NCBI RefSeq assembly: GCF_902459695.1
Contig: NZ_CABPRZ010000003.1
Span: 124,001 to 188,000 of the forward strand
Origin: Pandoraea terrae
GTDB lineage: Bacteria > Pseudomonadota > Gammaproteobacteria > Burkholderiales > Burkholderiaceae
Length of the DNA stretch: 64,000 bases
Direction of reading: 5' to 3'
How positions within the stretch are numbered: position 1 is the stretch's first letter; every line of letters begins with the position of its first letter. The translations under genes and the position numbers were made by a program. The notes below the pieces were generated by a model. That model searched no databases. It saw only the letters and a list, made by a program, of their open reading frames with translations, and had not been told where the DNA came from. Below are positions 27,098-36,259 of the stretch, one piece after another.

Positions 27098-27360
27098 CGT
27101 TATGTCCTTTGCGTTGTGGGGTAACAGTCAGGAACGCAAAGTTAATTCGGAAGTTGCCTATGGGAAACATTTTTGGTCGATAAATGGGGTAAATCCCAAT
27201 TGTCGATGGGGTTTGTCGCATTCCTTAAGATTGTTTGATAAAAACGCGCTTCGCCGTAACGTGAAGCGCGTCTCCTTGGTTGGCAAGGTTCGCGCTTTGC
27301 ATCGGATGGGCTTGCGCATTTGTGCAGCGGTTCGGGGCACAGACCATGGGAGAGGGAGCG
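27098..27360. promoter_or_regulatory. Divergent promoter region between tssB and vgrG
   Basis: The 263-base gap drives both arms of the secretion cluster. It is A/T-richer than its flanks. A perfect 9-base inverted repeat, ACGCGCTTC / GAAGCGCGT, with a 10-base spacer lies at 27244-27271, about 90 bases before vgrG. It may be an operator or an RNA hairpin in the vgrG leader. No sigma-54 -24/-12 pair was found by eye. Confidence 0.5.
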
Positions 27361-29709
27361 ATGAACGAATTGCAGGGCGGCGTCGAGAGACGCGCGCAGG
27401 ACTTCGGGCGTTTGACGGGAAGGCAGTCGTACTTTCTTGACGTGCCGAGCGCGGCGACGGCGAAGGATCTGTCGGTCGTGTCGTTCGAAGCGGTCGAGCG
27501 CATGGGGCAACCGTACCGGATCACGTTGACGTTGACGCATCCGGATGCGCTCTCCCGGGACGAGTACCTGGGCCGTGACGGCACGTTTTCGATTGCGCCT
27601 GCCGATGGCACCGAGCCGCGCGTGTTTTCCGGCTGCATTACGCAGTTCTCGAAGACGAAGACGACGAAAGACTTCAGCAGCTACCGGATCGTGGTGGAAG
27701 CGCACATCGCGCGGCTGGGGATTACGCGCGCGAGTCGCATCTATCAGCAGCAGAGCGCGCCGCAGATCATCGAGGCGATCCTGCGCCGCCATGGCTTCAA
27801 GGGGCATCAGTTCGTCTTCAAGCTGCGCCGCAAGTATCCCGAGTACAAATTCCGCTTTCAATATTCGATCGCCGACTGGCCGTACATCCATGTGTTGATG
27901 GAGCGGGAGGGGATCTACAGCTACATCGTGCCGGGCAAGCATGGCGATGTCGTGATGTTTGCCGACGATATCGATCATTACCTGTACCAGCCCGAGCTGA
28001 AGGTGCCGTATCGCGAGACGGCGGGGATGGAGTCGGGCATCGAGTCGGTGTCGGCGCTGCAAACGCACGCGCAGACAGTGCCGGCGTCGTTTGTGGTGGC
28101 GGACTACAACCCGGATCAGGCCTACGAGCGGTTCAAGGCCGAGGCCAACGTTGCGCGCAAGGACACGACGACCTACGGTCAGCCGTATGTCTACGGCACG
28201 CATCACCTGGATCAGGCCGGCGCGAAGTGGGAAGCGCAACTGCGGCACGAGGCGGCGATCGCCTGGCAGGTGGTCTACGAGGGCGAGAGCAATGTGCTCG
28301 ACCTGCGGCCCGGTCGCATCCTGCGCATGGACGAAGCGCTGCCGGATGCGCCGACCGGACAGGTGATGATCGAGGTGACGCACACCGGCGCGCGCGATGA
28401 GGCGTACCGGAATACGTACCGCGCGATCCCTTCGGACAGGCGCTTCCGGTTAAAGCTCGAGGACGAGACTTGGCCGAAGATCAGCGGCACGTTGAGCGGG
28501 CGCGTCACTTCGCCGGGCGGGTACAAGTATGCGTACCTGACGAAGGACGGCCACTACAAGGTCCGATTCGACTGCGATTTCGACGAATGGAATCCGGGCG
28601 GGGAGAGTGTGCCGCTGCGGCTTGCCAAGCCCTTTGCCGGGGGCTTGCAGACGGGGTTTCACTTTCCGGCGCTTGAGGGCACGGAAGCGACGCTGGCGTT
28701 TCGCGACGGCGATCCGGACAAGCCGTATATCTCGCAGTTTCATCACAACAGCCAGCAAACAGACCTGATCACGAATCAGGATCGTTGGCTCTCGCGCAAT
28801 GTAATCCGCACGCAGAGCAACAACAAGCTGCGCTTCGAGGACTGGGAGGGGCAGGAACACATCAAGCTGTCGACCGAGCACTCGGGAAAGAGTCAGTTGA
28901 ATCTCGGCTATCTGGTCGACAGGAAGCGGCAGAAGCGCGGTGAAGGGTTTGAGCTGCGGACTTCGGGGTGGGGGGCGGTGCGCAGCGGCAAGGGATTGTT
29001 CATCTCTGCCGATGACCAGCCCAGGGCGGAGGGGCAGCAGCTGGATATGAAGGCGGCGAAGGCACTTCTTTCCGACGCGTTGGCGCAGATGCAGCGTCTG
29101 AATGAGTGTGCCGCCACCGCTCGGGTGCAGTTGGCGGATATCGAACGACAGCGCGATCTGATGGAGCGGCGTCTCACTGACCTCCAGCAGGCGGTCATTC
29201 TGGTAAGTGCACCGGCAGGCATCGCGCTCACGTCAGCCGAGAGTATTCAGCTTGCGGCAAACGGCAATGTGATTGCCTCAGCGCGCGCGAATCTGGACTT
29301 GGGAGCCGGTCAGCACGTGACGATTGCCGCGGGGCAGAGCGCGTCGATTTTTGCGCAGGAGAACGGTATCAAGCTGGTCACGGCCAAGGGCGACTTTTCG
29401 GCGGCGGCGCATTCGGGCCAGATGCAGCTTACCTCGTCGAAGGACATGACGCTGTCGAGCGTGGATGGTCAGATCAATGTCGTATCGGCCGGCGCGATGA
29501 CGATGTCCAGTCAGAGCTCCTATTTCAAGTTCGACGGCGGAAACATCGAATTCGGGTGTCCGGGAACCATTACGTTCAAGTGCGGCAACTTCACGTGGCA
29601 AGGGCCTGCGAGCCTCGAACCACCGATGCCGACGCTTCCGGTGGGTGTTTGCAAGCAGTGCCTGCTCGATGCACGCACCGGGGTCGAAGCCATGACGGAG
29701 AAGGCATGA
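27361..29709 (+). CDS. vgrG: Type VI secretion spike protein VgrG/TssI
   Basis: 782 residues from the ATG at 27361 with an AGGGAG ribosome site. The gp27-like part includes YRITLTLTHPDALSRDEYLG, the gp5-like OB fold is near residues 390-480 (FPALEGTEATLAFRDGDPDKP), and there is a coiled-coil linker at 560-615. The C-terminal beta-prism (DUF2345) has repeating V-x-(A/S)-x turns up to residue 750. No extra toxin domain follows, so cargo is likely loaded through the adaptor encoded next. VgrG trimers cap the Hcp tube and carry PAAR and effectors. It heads the plus arm. Confidence 0.96.
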   Translation: MNELQGGVERRAQDFGRLTGRQSYFLDVPSAATAKDLSVVSFEAVERMGQPYRITLTLTHPDALSRDEYLGRDGTFSIAPADGTEPRVFSGCITQFSKTKTTKDFSSYRIVVEAHIARLGITRASRIYQQQSAPQIIEAILRRHGFKGHQFVFKLRRKYPEYKFRFQYSIADWPYIHVLMEREGIYSYIVPGKHGDVVMFADDIDHYLYQPELKVPYRETAGMESGIESVSALQTHAQTVPASFVVADYNPDQAYERFKAEANVARKDTTTYGQPYVYGTHHLDQAGAKWEAQLRHEAAIAWQVVYEGESNVLDLRPGRILRMDEALPDAPTGQVMIEVTHTGARDEAYRNTYRAIPSDRRFRLKLEDETWPKISGTLSGRVTSPGGYKYAYLTKDGHYKVRFDCDFDEWNPGGESVPLRLAKPFAGGLQTGFHFPALEGTEATLAFRDGDPDKPYISQFHHNSQQTDLITNQDRWLSRNVIRTQSNNKLRFEDWEGQEHIKLSTEHSGKSQLNLGYLVDRKRQKRGEGFELRTSGWGAVRSGKGLFISADDQPRAEGQQLDMKAAKALLSDALAQMQRLNECAATARVQLADIERQRDLMERRLTDLQQAVILVSAPAGIALTSAESIQLAANGNVIASARANLDLGAGQHVTIAAGQSASIFAQENGIKLVTAKGDFSAAAHSGQMQLTSSKDMTLSSVDGQINVVSAGAMTMSSQSSYFKFDGGNIEFGCPGTITFKCGNFTWQGPASLEPPMPTLPVGVCKQCLLDARTGVEAMTEKA

Positions 29710-29842
29710 CGTTGAACACAAGGGGGACGACGATGCGATTTGAACACTACGTTTTGACCCCGGCTTATGTCATGGATTCGTGCGGACTGGCCAATTTTCG
29801 TAGCGGTTTGCAGTGTGGTGCAATGCTCAAAACGCCGGTGTT

Positions 29843-30814
29843 ATGGCGGTGATGCCGATGACCGATATTCATGAGAATGGCGCCGAAGGCGCGGCGGCTT
29901 GTTGGCAGGGGTTCGGCGCGCACGTTCACGAAACGCAAGTGCGATTGAGTGAGGTAAACGCGGCGACACGCCTTTACGCGCTTGTCGACACTCGCGGGCT
30001 GTCGGATCTGCGCAACGCCCTTTCGCGCCTGGAGGTAATCCAGTTCGAGGCGCTCTGGGACGAAACCGATTTGTCGGCGCACAAGGACATATCGCCGTTG
30101 TTGATCGCGATTGATGTAAACGCGTCGGTGCCGGACATTCCCCTGCAATTGCTTGAACGCCTATGGCAGTTCTCGCAGGACGACTTCGTGGTGACGTGGA
30201 TATGGTCGTCGTATGGGCTGCCGGAATTGACACGCCATTTTCGTGCGCACTGCGAATACAGGCTTGAGGACCGTCGGGCGTTTTACCTGCATTACTACGA
30301 CAACAGGATATTGGAGTGGCTGCGCGACGTCTGGACACCGGAGGAGCAGCACCGTTTCGCCTCGGTAGCGTTCGAGATCTGGCACCGCAAACGTACGGGA
30401 GGCGAGTGTGTCTGGCGCGAGGCCGAACCGCAGCGTCCTCAATGCACTTTAACCCTGGAGATGACCAACGAACAGCACTTGGCGTTGCTCGCGTTGGGTA
30501 TTCCCGACAAGCTGGCCTTGCAACTGCGCGAACTGTTGGGGGGGCGTCTCGCTCACCTGTCGGCGGAGGCGTTGTATCAGGTAGTACGCGACCAGATGGA
30601 GCGTGCGGCACGTTATCGCATTCGTGACGAAGGCGACATGCTTCAGTATGTGTCCAAGGGCCTGCTGGTCGCGCGGCGGTTTGACGAGCATCCGCTGATT
30701 CAGCACCAACTGACGTTGGCATCGTCCGGGGACATTCCATTTGCTGACGTGTTGTCCAAGGTCAACGATGAATTTGTGGAAACGCTTGCAACGCGACGAC
30801 TCACACGGATATGA
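29843..30814 (+). CDS. DUF4123 effector-loading adaptor
   Basis: About 323 residues; the start is uncertain because several close ATG codons (29813, 29843, 29852, 29858) lack strong ribosome sites. The N-terminal half fits DUF4123 (YALVDTRGLSDLRNAL then PLLIAIDV, WSSYGLPELTRHFR and YYDNRILEWL). Such proteins, also called Tap or TEC, bind a cognate effector and load it on VgrG. Its place between vgrG and the lipase-fold protein supports that role. It overlaps the first lipoprotein gene by 4 bases. Confidence 0.8.
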   Translation: MAVMPMTDIHENGAEGAAACWQGFGAHVHETQVRLSEVNAATRLYALVDTRGLSDLRNALSRLEVIQFEALWDETDLSAHKDISPLLIAIDVNASVPDIPLQLLERLWQFSQDDFVVTWIWSSYGLPELTRHFRAHCEYRLEDRRAFYLHYYDNRILEWLRDVWTPEEQHRFASVAFEIWHRKRTGGECVWREAEPQRPQCTLTLEMTNEQHLALLALGIPDKLALQLRELLGGRLAHLSAEALYQVVRDQMERAARYRIRDEGDMLQYVSKGLLVARRFDEHPLIQHQLTLASSGDIPFADVLSKVNDEFVETLATRRLTRI

Positions 30815-31650
30815 AAAGAAAACTTCTTTACATACTGCTGCTGCCACTGACGCTTCTCGCCGGGTGCGACGTTTTTTCATCGGAGCCGACTTACGGCGGA
30901 CTGAGCATGAGCGGCTTCAACTACACGCCATACAACCTGAGCCGGTTTGTCGTGACGGACAAGTATGGCAACAAGGCAGGTGGCGGCGGGGATCTGATGC
31001 CGGGGTCCGGGGAAGGCAGCCTGAGTTGCTGCTACAAGCTTAAGGGAACGGAATTTACGGTGGACTGGTACGTCTACGACGCTGACGAGGCGAGAAAGTC
31101 CCTCCGTGCACACAAGCGGATTCAAGATATCCACAAAACCACCCAAGTCCACGTTCCCCCCACCAAAGTTTCAGGTGGCGCCGGCGAACGGGTCCTGGGT
31201 CTGCACTTCTACCCTGACGATCACGTCGAATTCGAGTTTCGCAATGATCTGAGGGGCACGCGCATCTTTTATTCGGACGTGCGGTTTTGGTTGAGCACGC
31301 ATCACGGAAAGCTTCTCAACCCAAACGGGGAACATCGCAGCGTTGTGTTCCGCCGTACCGCTCGTCTGGCGGCGGAAGGCTGGATCAAATACCGCCTGAC
31401 GGATACGGAGGATTTAAAGCAGTACGTCTATTTCACTTTGCTAAATCCGAAGTTCGACGAGCATCCGGCGGTCGAGAAGATCCTGGCTGAGACCAAGGGC
31501 ATACCCGGTGCCTTCGGCGCGGCAATGGAAAAGCTGCCGGCATCGGTAGTTGATGCGGTGAAGCGCAACAAATTCCACAGCATCCAGAAAGGAGCCGCTC
31601 AGGCGAATCCCGCACTCGGCATCCATCACGTAGACAACCAGGTGACGTGA
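30811..31650 (+). CDS. DUF3304 lipoprotein, copy 1 (possible T6SS immunity protein)
   Basis: 279 residues with a clear lipoprotein signal (MKRKLLYILLLPLTLLAGC; cysteine 19). The mature part contains GFNYTPYNLSRFVVTDKYG and GSLSCCYKLKGTEFTVDWY of DUF3304. It is almost a duplicate of the next gene, apart from residues 91-120 and the C-terminal 25. Lipoproteins encoded beside lipase-type effectors are often periplasmic immunity proteins, so this may protect against the DUF2235 protein downstream. That role is inferred from position. It overlaps the adaptor gene by 4 bases. Confidence 0.8.
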   Translation: MKRKLLYILLLPLTLLAGCDVFSSEPTYGGLSMSGFNYTPYNLSRFVVTDKYGNKAGGGGDLMPGSGEGSLSCCYKLKGTEFTVDWYVYDADEARKSLRAHKRIQDIHKTTQVHVPPTKVSGGAGERVLGLHFYPDDHVEFEFRNDLRGTRIFYSDVRFWLSTHHGKLLNPNGEHRSVVFRRTARLAAEGWIKYRLTDTEDLKQYVYFTLLNPKFDEHPAVEKILAETKGIPGAFGAAMEKLPASVVDAVKRNKFHSIQKGAAQANPALGIHHVDNQVT

Positions 31651-31652
31651 AT

Positions 31653-32444
31653 ATGAAGAAAAAGTTGCTCTACGTACTCCTATTGCCGTTGGCGCTGCTC
31701 GCCGGATGCGACGTGTTTTCGTCGGAGCCGACCTATGGCGGGCTGAGCATGAGCGGCTTCAACTACACGCCATACAACCTGAGCCGGTTTGTCGTGACAG
31801 ACAAGTATGGCAACAAGGCAGGCGGCGGCGGGGATCTGATGCCGGGGTCCGGGGAAGGTCGCCTGAGCTGCTGCTACACGCTCAAGGGCACGGAATTCAC
31901 GGTGGACTGGTATGTCTATGACCAGGATGAATTCATGAAAAATCCGTACGCACCGATCAAGAAAATCCACAAGGTATCTCACGTACGTCTGCCGCCGACG
32001 AAGCTCACAGGAGGGGCCGGCGAACGGGTTCTTGGTCTGCACTTCTACCCCGACGATCACGTCGAATTCGAGTTTCGCAATGATTTGAGAGGCACGCGCA
32101 TCTTTTATTCGGACGTGCGGTTTTGGTTGAGCACGCATCACGGAAGGCTTCTCAACCCCAACGGAGAAGATGGCAGCGTTGTGTTCCGCCGGACTGCCCG
32201 TCTGGCGGCTGGCGCGTGGGTCAAGTATCGCCTTACGGATACAGAGGATTTAAAGCAGTACGTCTATTTCACTTTGCTAAATCCGAAGTTCGACGAGCAT
32301 CCGGCTGTCGGGAAGATTCTGGCTGAGACCAAGGGCATACCCGGTGCGTTCGGGGCTGCGATGGAAAAGCTGCCGGCATCGGTGGTTGATGCGGTGAAGC
32401 GCAATAAATTCGAACGCGAAAAGAATGGAGCCGCACATGAATAA
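31653..32444 (+). CDS. DUF3304 lipoprotein, copy 2 (possible T6SS immunity protein)
   Basis: 263 residues with lipobox LLAGC. A GTG two codons earlier, overlapping the stop of copy 1, is an alternative start; alignment with copy 1 favours the ATG at 31653. The protein is nearly identical to copy 1 in residues 20-90 and 122-250 but differs in the patch 91-119 and ends NGAAHE instead of the longer tail. It overlaps the start of the DUF2235 gene by 8 bases. The conserved frame and altered patch suggest a second immunity specificity rather than a dead copy. Confidence 0.8.
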   Translation: MKKKLLYVLLLPLALLAGCDVFSSEPTYGGLSMSGFNYTPYNLSRFVVTDKYGNKAGGGGDLMPGSGEGRLSCCYTLKGTEFTVDWYVYDQDEFMKNPYAPIKKIHKVSHVRLPPTKLTGGAGERVLGLHFYPDDHVEFEFRNDLRGTRIFYSDVRFWLSTHHGRLLNPNGEDGSVVFRRTARLAAGAWVKYRLTDTEDLKQYVYFTLLNPKFDEHPAVGKILAETKGIPGAFGAAMEKLPASVVDAVKRNKFEREKNGAAHE

Positions 32445-34656
32445 CGCCACGCCACTCGATACTGTAGATCGGACGCCGCTGAAGGTGCTCAGTGGGATGA
32501 TCACGACCCACAAGCCTTATAAACACGACGAATGTATTCCCTGCGGTGCGGTAATCAAGATGGGGTTTTTCTTCGACGCGTTTGGTCGCCATCGCGATTT
32601 CGATGACCCTTCGACATCGCGCTATTCGAACATTTGCCGTCTGTGGGAGGCTCATCGAGACAATAAGGACGACCGACGGAAGGACCTGCCCAACCAGTTC
32701 TGGTATCCCTTCTACTACTCCGGCCTCGGCACCGAACTGAACAAAGACGCAGAGAACAATGAAATTGTGTCCGCGGCAGTCAAGACCGCAAAGGCGCTCG
32801 GCACGTCAGCGGTCGGGGCAGCGCAATCCACGGGGCTGAAGGTCGTCGGCGCCGACAAGCTGCTCGATCTGAAAAAGGCGCCCGGCGAAGCCGTGAAGCG
32901 TGCGGCGTCGGAGGCGCTCGACGAAATGTCATGGCGACCCGTCTCCAGGGTATATGGCGACCTCGTTGCGCAAGCGAAAACTGTTCCTGGCAAGGTCGGC
33001 CGCGTGCTGACGTTCGCGCGGGACCATCGGTGGGGGCGCCGCCTCGAGGCGGCGGGTCGGGGGACACTTTACGACGTGAAGAAAAACCCGCTCAAAGCAG
33101 GTTGGTCCGTGGCCAAAGGTGTGTTCGTCGGCGTCGCAATGGAAGCGGTTCCGCAGGTACGTGACAATGCAGCCATCGCCGCGCTGTTCGGAACAGGTGT
33201 CGAGGATCGGCTCTACGCGGCGCTCAAGCAGTTTGAGGCGGCCTACCGCGATGCGAAGTCGCAGATGGACAAGATTCAACGCATCGAGGTTTCCGTGTTC
33301 GGTGCCGATCGTGGTGGCGTACTCGCCCGGGCTTTCGTGAACGAACTCGTGCGGAAGTACAAACGGCGTGACGACCTTGATCTCGCGATTGAGGACAATG
33401 CGATCGAGATCAAGTTTGTCGGCCTGCTCGATGCAGTGTCGTCGCTGATCGCGGCAAACAAGCTGCTCGACTTCGTGCCGTTCGTGAACATGATCAAGCA
33501 GAACTATGGCGACCAACCGCTTGGCGTTCCCGAGGCGGTGCGCCGATGCGTGCATTTCGCGGCAGCGCATGAGCTTCGCTTCTACCAGCGGCTCGACAGC
33601 CTTGAAAAGACGCGCGGTGATCAGTACCTGTATCCGGGGTCCAGCGAAGACATCACGGGCGGTGCGCGAGAAGAATCGACGGGCTTTCACGCGGAACTCC
33701 AGCGCGTCACGTTGCGCGACATGCTGAACGAGGCGTTGATGGCAGGGGCGGCGGTCGACATGATGGAGGATCTGTTCAAGTTCAAGGGCAACACCTTCGA
33801 CAAATTCACCCTCGCACAGCCCATCACCGTCGGCCAGGCCAGCTACAAGATCCCCGATCTGATCGGCGCGTACCGCGCTTTTGTGCCGCGTGAGAAAGGG
33901 CTCAACTTCCACGCACACATGCAGGTGTTTCTGCGCTGGCAGGCCACGCGATATCAGACGCCGGCGTTCCGCGCATCCTTGAACGACGCGACCGAAGACG
34001 TGAAGCGCGCCCATCGTGCACTCGTGCAGCAACGTACCAATGCGGTGGAGGAGTACCGGGCCGCGCGCGCGCGCAGGCCGATCGATCGGCAAGCGCTGGG
34101 ACAAGCGCTCGCGCGGATGCAGGCGGCACAGGACGCCGAGCGAGCGTCGTTGCGCAGCACGGCGTCGGCGCTGTCGAATTCAGTGGTGGGTGTGTGGGAG
34201 CGCATCGGCCGCGAAGCGGAGGTGCTGATTCAGCGCCAGTCGATGCATGACGCACGAAAAGAGTCAGCGCACCGCATTCGGGCGCTGGACCGGAACGTCG
34301 AACTCCCCTACGACGCAGATATGGAGCACAGCGCGCAATTGATTGAGTCGGTCATGCTGGCTCCTGAAACGCTTGCCCTCGTGCGGGCATGGCAGGACGG
34401 CGCGAGCGGCCGAAATCCGCTTCCCCCGGAAGTCATGGCGCTGTTCGACCTGCTGGTGCACGACACGATGCTGACAAGTTGGCACGACCACGTTCTTTCG
34501 TCGAACCTGTACTTCCGCACACGTGAGACGGACACGCTCGGAACAAGCGATTTCGACGAGGAAGCCAAGCAGCGCGCGCAAGACCAGCGTAGCGCGCAGC
34601 GCGTGGATGAATTTTCAAAAAGAATGGCAAAACCAGGCGCGCTTGGTGGGTTTTGA
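32437..34656 (+). CDS. DUF2235 (Tle1-like) T6SS effector candidate with aspartate at the nucleophile
   Basis: 739 residues from the ATG at 32437, which has a GGAG site 7 bases upstream. The alpha/beta-hydrolase start KMGFFFDAFGRHRDF with RYSNICRLWEAH matches DUF2235/Tle1 phospholipases, as do VSVFGADRGGVLARAFVNEL and IKFVGLLDAVSSL. The nucleophile elbow normally GFSRG is GADRG (residues 289-293), so serine is replaced by aspartate 291. Candidate acid D332 and histidines 373 and 378 remain. Active relatives cleave membrane phospholipids in prey cells. A coiled-coil-rich region (about 510-600) follows. It may be a catalytically dead or repurposed member. It sits between the putative immunity genes and PAAR. 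Confidence 0.8.
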   Translation: MNNATPLDTVDRTPLKVLSGMITTHKPYKHDECIPCGAVIKMGFFFDAFGRHRDFDDPSTSRYSNICRLWEAHRDNKDDRRKDLPNQFWYPFYYSGLGTELNKDAENNEIVSAAVKTAKALGTSAVGAAQSTGLKVVGADKLLDLKKAPGEAVKRAASEALDEMSWRPVSRVYGDLVAQAKTVPGKVGRVLTFARDHRWGRRLEAAGRGTLYDVKKNPLKAGWSVAKGVFVGVAMEAVPQVRDNAAIAALFGTGVEDRLYAALKQFEAAYRDAKSQMDKIQRIEVSVFGADRGGVLARAFVNELVRKYKRRDDLDLAIEDNAIEIKFVGLLDAVSSLIAANKLLDFVPFVNMIKQNYGDQPLGVPEAVRRCVHFAAAHELRFYQRLDSLEKTRGDQYLYPGSSEDITGGAREESTGFHAELQRVTLRDMLNEALMAGAAVDMMEDLFKFKGNTFDKFTLAQPITVGQASYKIPDLIGAYRAFVPREKGLNFHAHMQVFLRWQATRYQTPAFRASLNDATEDVKRAHRALVQQRTNAVEEYRAARARRPIDRQALGQALARMQAAQDAERASLRSTASALSNSVVGVWERIGREAEVLIQRQSMHDARKESAHRIRALDRNVELPYDADMEHSAQLIESVMLAPETLALVRAWQDGASGRNPLPPEVMALFDLLVHDTMLTSWHDHVLSSNLYFRTRETDTLGTSDFDEEAKQRAQDQRSAQRVDEFSKRMAKPGALGGF

Positions 34657-34708
34657 ACGCAGTTCCGGTCGGCAATGGACGGTTGAATTCAGCATGGGAG
34701 AAAAGTCA

Positions 34709-34963
34709 ATGGCAGGCGTAATACGAGCGGGTGATCGTTTGAGTCGCGGCGGTGAGGTGCTGCACGGCGGCAAGCGTGATTTCATGGGCCGGGCGCTGGC
34801 GCGGCGCACTGACCCGGTGCGCTGCGACGTACACGGTCTCAATCGCATTGCGCAAGGCAATCCGAACATTCGTGACGGTAACCTCGAAGTGGCTGAAGAC
34901 GGTCATCTTTGTGAGTGCGGGTGCGCATTGATTTCGTCGTTGCCGAATAGCGGGTCGCGCTAG
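34709..34963 (+). CDS. PAAR-domain spike tip protein
   Basis: 84 residues, essentially a single PAAR domain. It starts AGVIRAGDRLSRGGEVLHGG and has CDVHGLNRIAQGNPNIRDGN and HLCECGCAL with the late histidine and cysteines that bind zinc. The chosen ATG has GGGAG 8 bases upstream; an ATG five codons earlier is possible. PAAR proteins cap VgrG and sharpen the spike. The frame starts 52 bases after the effector candidate gene. There is no toxin extension. Confidence 0.85.
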   Translation: MAGVIRAGDRLSRGGEVLHGGKRDFMGRALARRTDPVRCDVHGLNRIAQGNPNIRDGNLEVAEDGHLCECGCALISSLPNSGSR

Positions 34964-34972
34964 GTTTCCGTG

Positions 34973-36259
34973 ATGGCTGTTGATTTTTCGCTGTTGCCAG
35001 CCGAGACGCCGGTGTCACACAAGGGGCCGTCGCCATTTGTCTGGTCGATCGTTTTCGTCGTGCTGACGCTCGCCGGTATTGCGTTTGCGCTCTGGACATG
35101 GCCACGCAACGCGAAGACGCAGACGTCGTGGTTCTGGTTCACCGTTGTCGTCATCCCTGTGTGCCTGTCTGGCGCGCTTGTTCTGCGGCGTTTCTCGCAT
35201 TTTTACAAGTGGCGGAGCCGGGCGCAATCGGATAACCGGCTCCGCAAGGTGTACATCGACATGGTGTTCGACGTGGCGAGCGTGCCGCTGGCCGTTCTCT
35301 CGGCTCAATACCGTCTTCACGTCGACGAGAAGGAAAACACCTTCGACGCAATCGTGGCGCGAAGTGCCAGTCTGCCGACCCGGCCCGCGAAGGCGTCGCG
35401 CGAAATGATCGTCGCGAGCTGCCTTGAACCCGCTTCGGCGGCGTTGATGTTTAACGATAAGGAGCGGCAAGGTGCCGTACTCAAATGGATCTTGCGCTCA
35501 TTTGCTCCCCAAATTGCGGATGTTCTGGACTCGGTCCCAATGCGGATTCCGATTCGGGTCCACCTGGATATTACCGGCTTCGATCTTTCCAGCGAAACCA
35601 TCCTGGCGGTTTGGGACGGTTTGCCAGAATCGGTTCGCCCTTCGCGCCTGAGCGAAAAACCGGTGATCGAGCCGAACGGCGGCCTGTGGCTCGTCGATAC
35701 GATGCTCGACCGTACCGACCCCGCGCTTCGCGACGTTGTGACATTACTTATCAGCGCAAATCTCAGTCACCTTTATACGAAGGATCCTGAGCCCGGTAGT
35801 GCTGAGGCGGCGTGCATGTTCATGCTTTGTCCGGCGGAACTCGCGCACAAGGAAAAGCTTTCCGTGGCCGGCTGGCTGCACCGCCCGCAGTCCAATACCT
35901 CCAACCCGCCGGAAGGCGCCATGCACTATGCATTGAAGTGGGGACGAACGACGGGCGGAGCCGTCGGCGGAACGATACAGACCGGGTTCGATGAAGGCAA
36001 CGCAGCCCAGATGCAAATTGCGCTAACGGCAGCGGGCCGTTCGGCCGCTGGTTCCGCGTCATCGGATTTCGCGCTCGAAACACTCGTTGGCCAAACGGGG
36101 CCAACGGCGCCTTGGCTCGCATCAGCACTCGCACTCGATCGGGCCATTGCGTCCAATGCGCCGTACATCGTGGGCGTCCAGGACGAGGCGCAGGTCCTGC
36201 TGGCCGTTCTCGCGCCAGCAGAGCAACACACGCAACAAGACGTTCCGAAAAATGACTAA
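34973..36259 (+). CDS. Uncharacterised membrane protein encoded between PAAR and tssM
   Basis: 428 residues from the ATG at 34973; the preceding GTG is also possible. Two helices near the N-terminus (about 22-43 and 53-73) are followed by a 350-residue soluble part with short, non-repeating motifs such as RVHLDITGFDLSSETILAVWD, which I show only in part, and ALKWGRTTGGAVGGTIQ. No family is recognised. The stop overlaps the tssM start by 8 bases, which implies coupled translation and a function in the membrane complex or effector loading. The gene composition matches the neighbours. Confidence 0.7.
   Translation: MAVDFSLLPAETPVSHKGPSPFVWSIVFVVLTLAGIAFALWTWPRNAKTQTSWFWFTVVVIPVCLSGALVLRRFSHFYKWRSRAQSDNRLRKVYIDMVFDVASVPLAVLSAQYRLHVDEKENTFDAIVARSASLPTRPAKASREMIVASCLEPASAALMFNDKERQGAVLKWILRSFAPQIADVLDSVPMRIPIRVHLDITGFDLSSETILAVWDGLPESVRPSRLSEKPVIEPNGGLWLVDTMLDRTDPALRDVVTLLISANLSHLYTKDPEPGSAEAACMFMLCPAELAHKEKLSVAGWLHRPQSNTSNPPEGAMHYALKWGRTTGGAVGGTIQTGFDEGNAAQMQIALTAAGRSAAGSASSDFALETLVGQTGPTAPWLASALALDRAIASNAPYIVGVQDEAQVLLAVLAPAEQHTQQDVPKND

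Noticed and set aside
27100..27250. Sigma-54 promoter for the T6SS arms
   Set aside because: No GG-N10-GC pair of the right form was found on either strand by eye.
27361..29709. Evolved VgrG with a C-terminal toxin domain
   Set aside because: After the DUF2345 prism only about 30 residues remain, with no catalytic motif.
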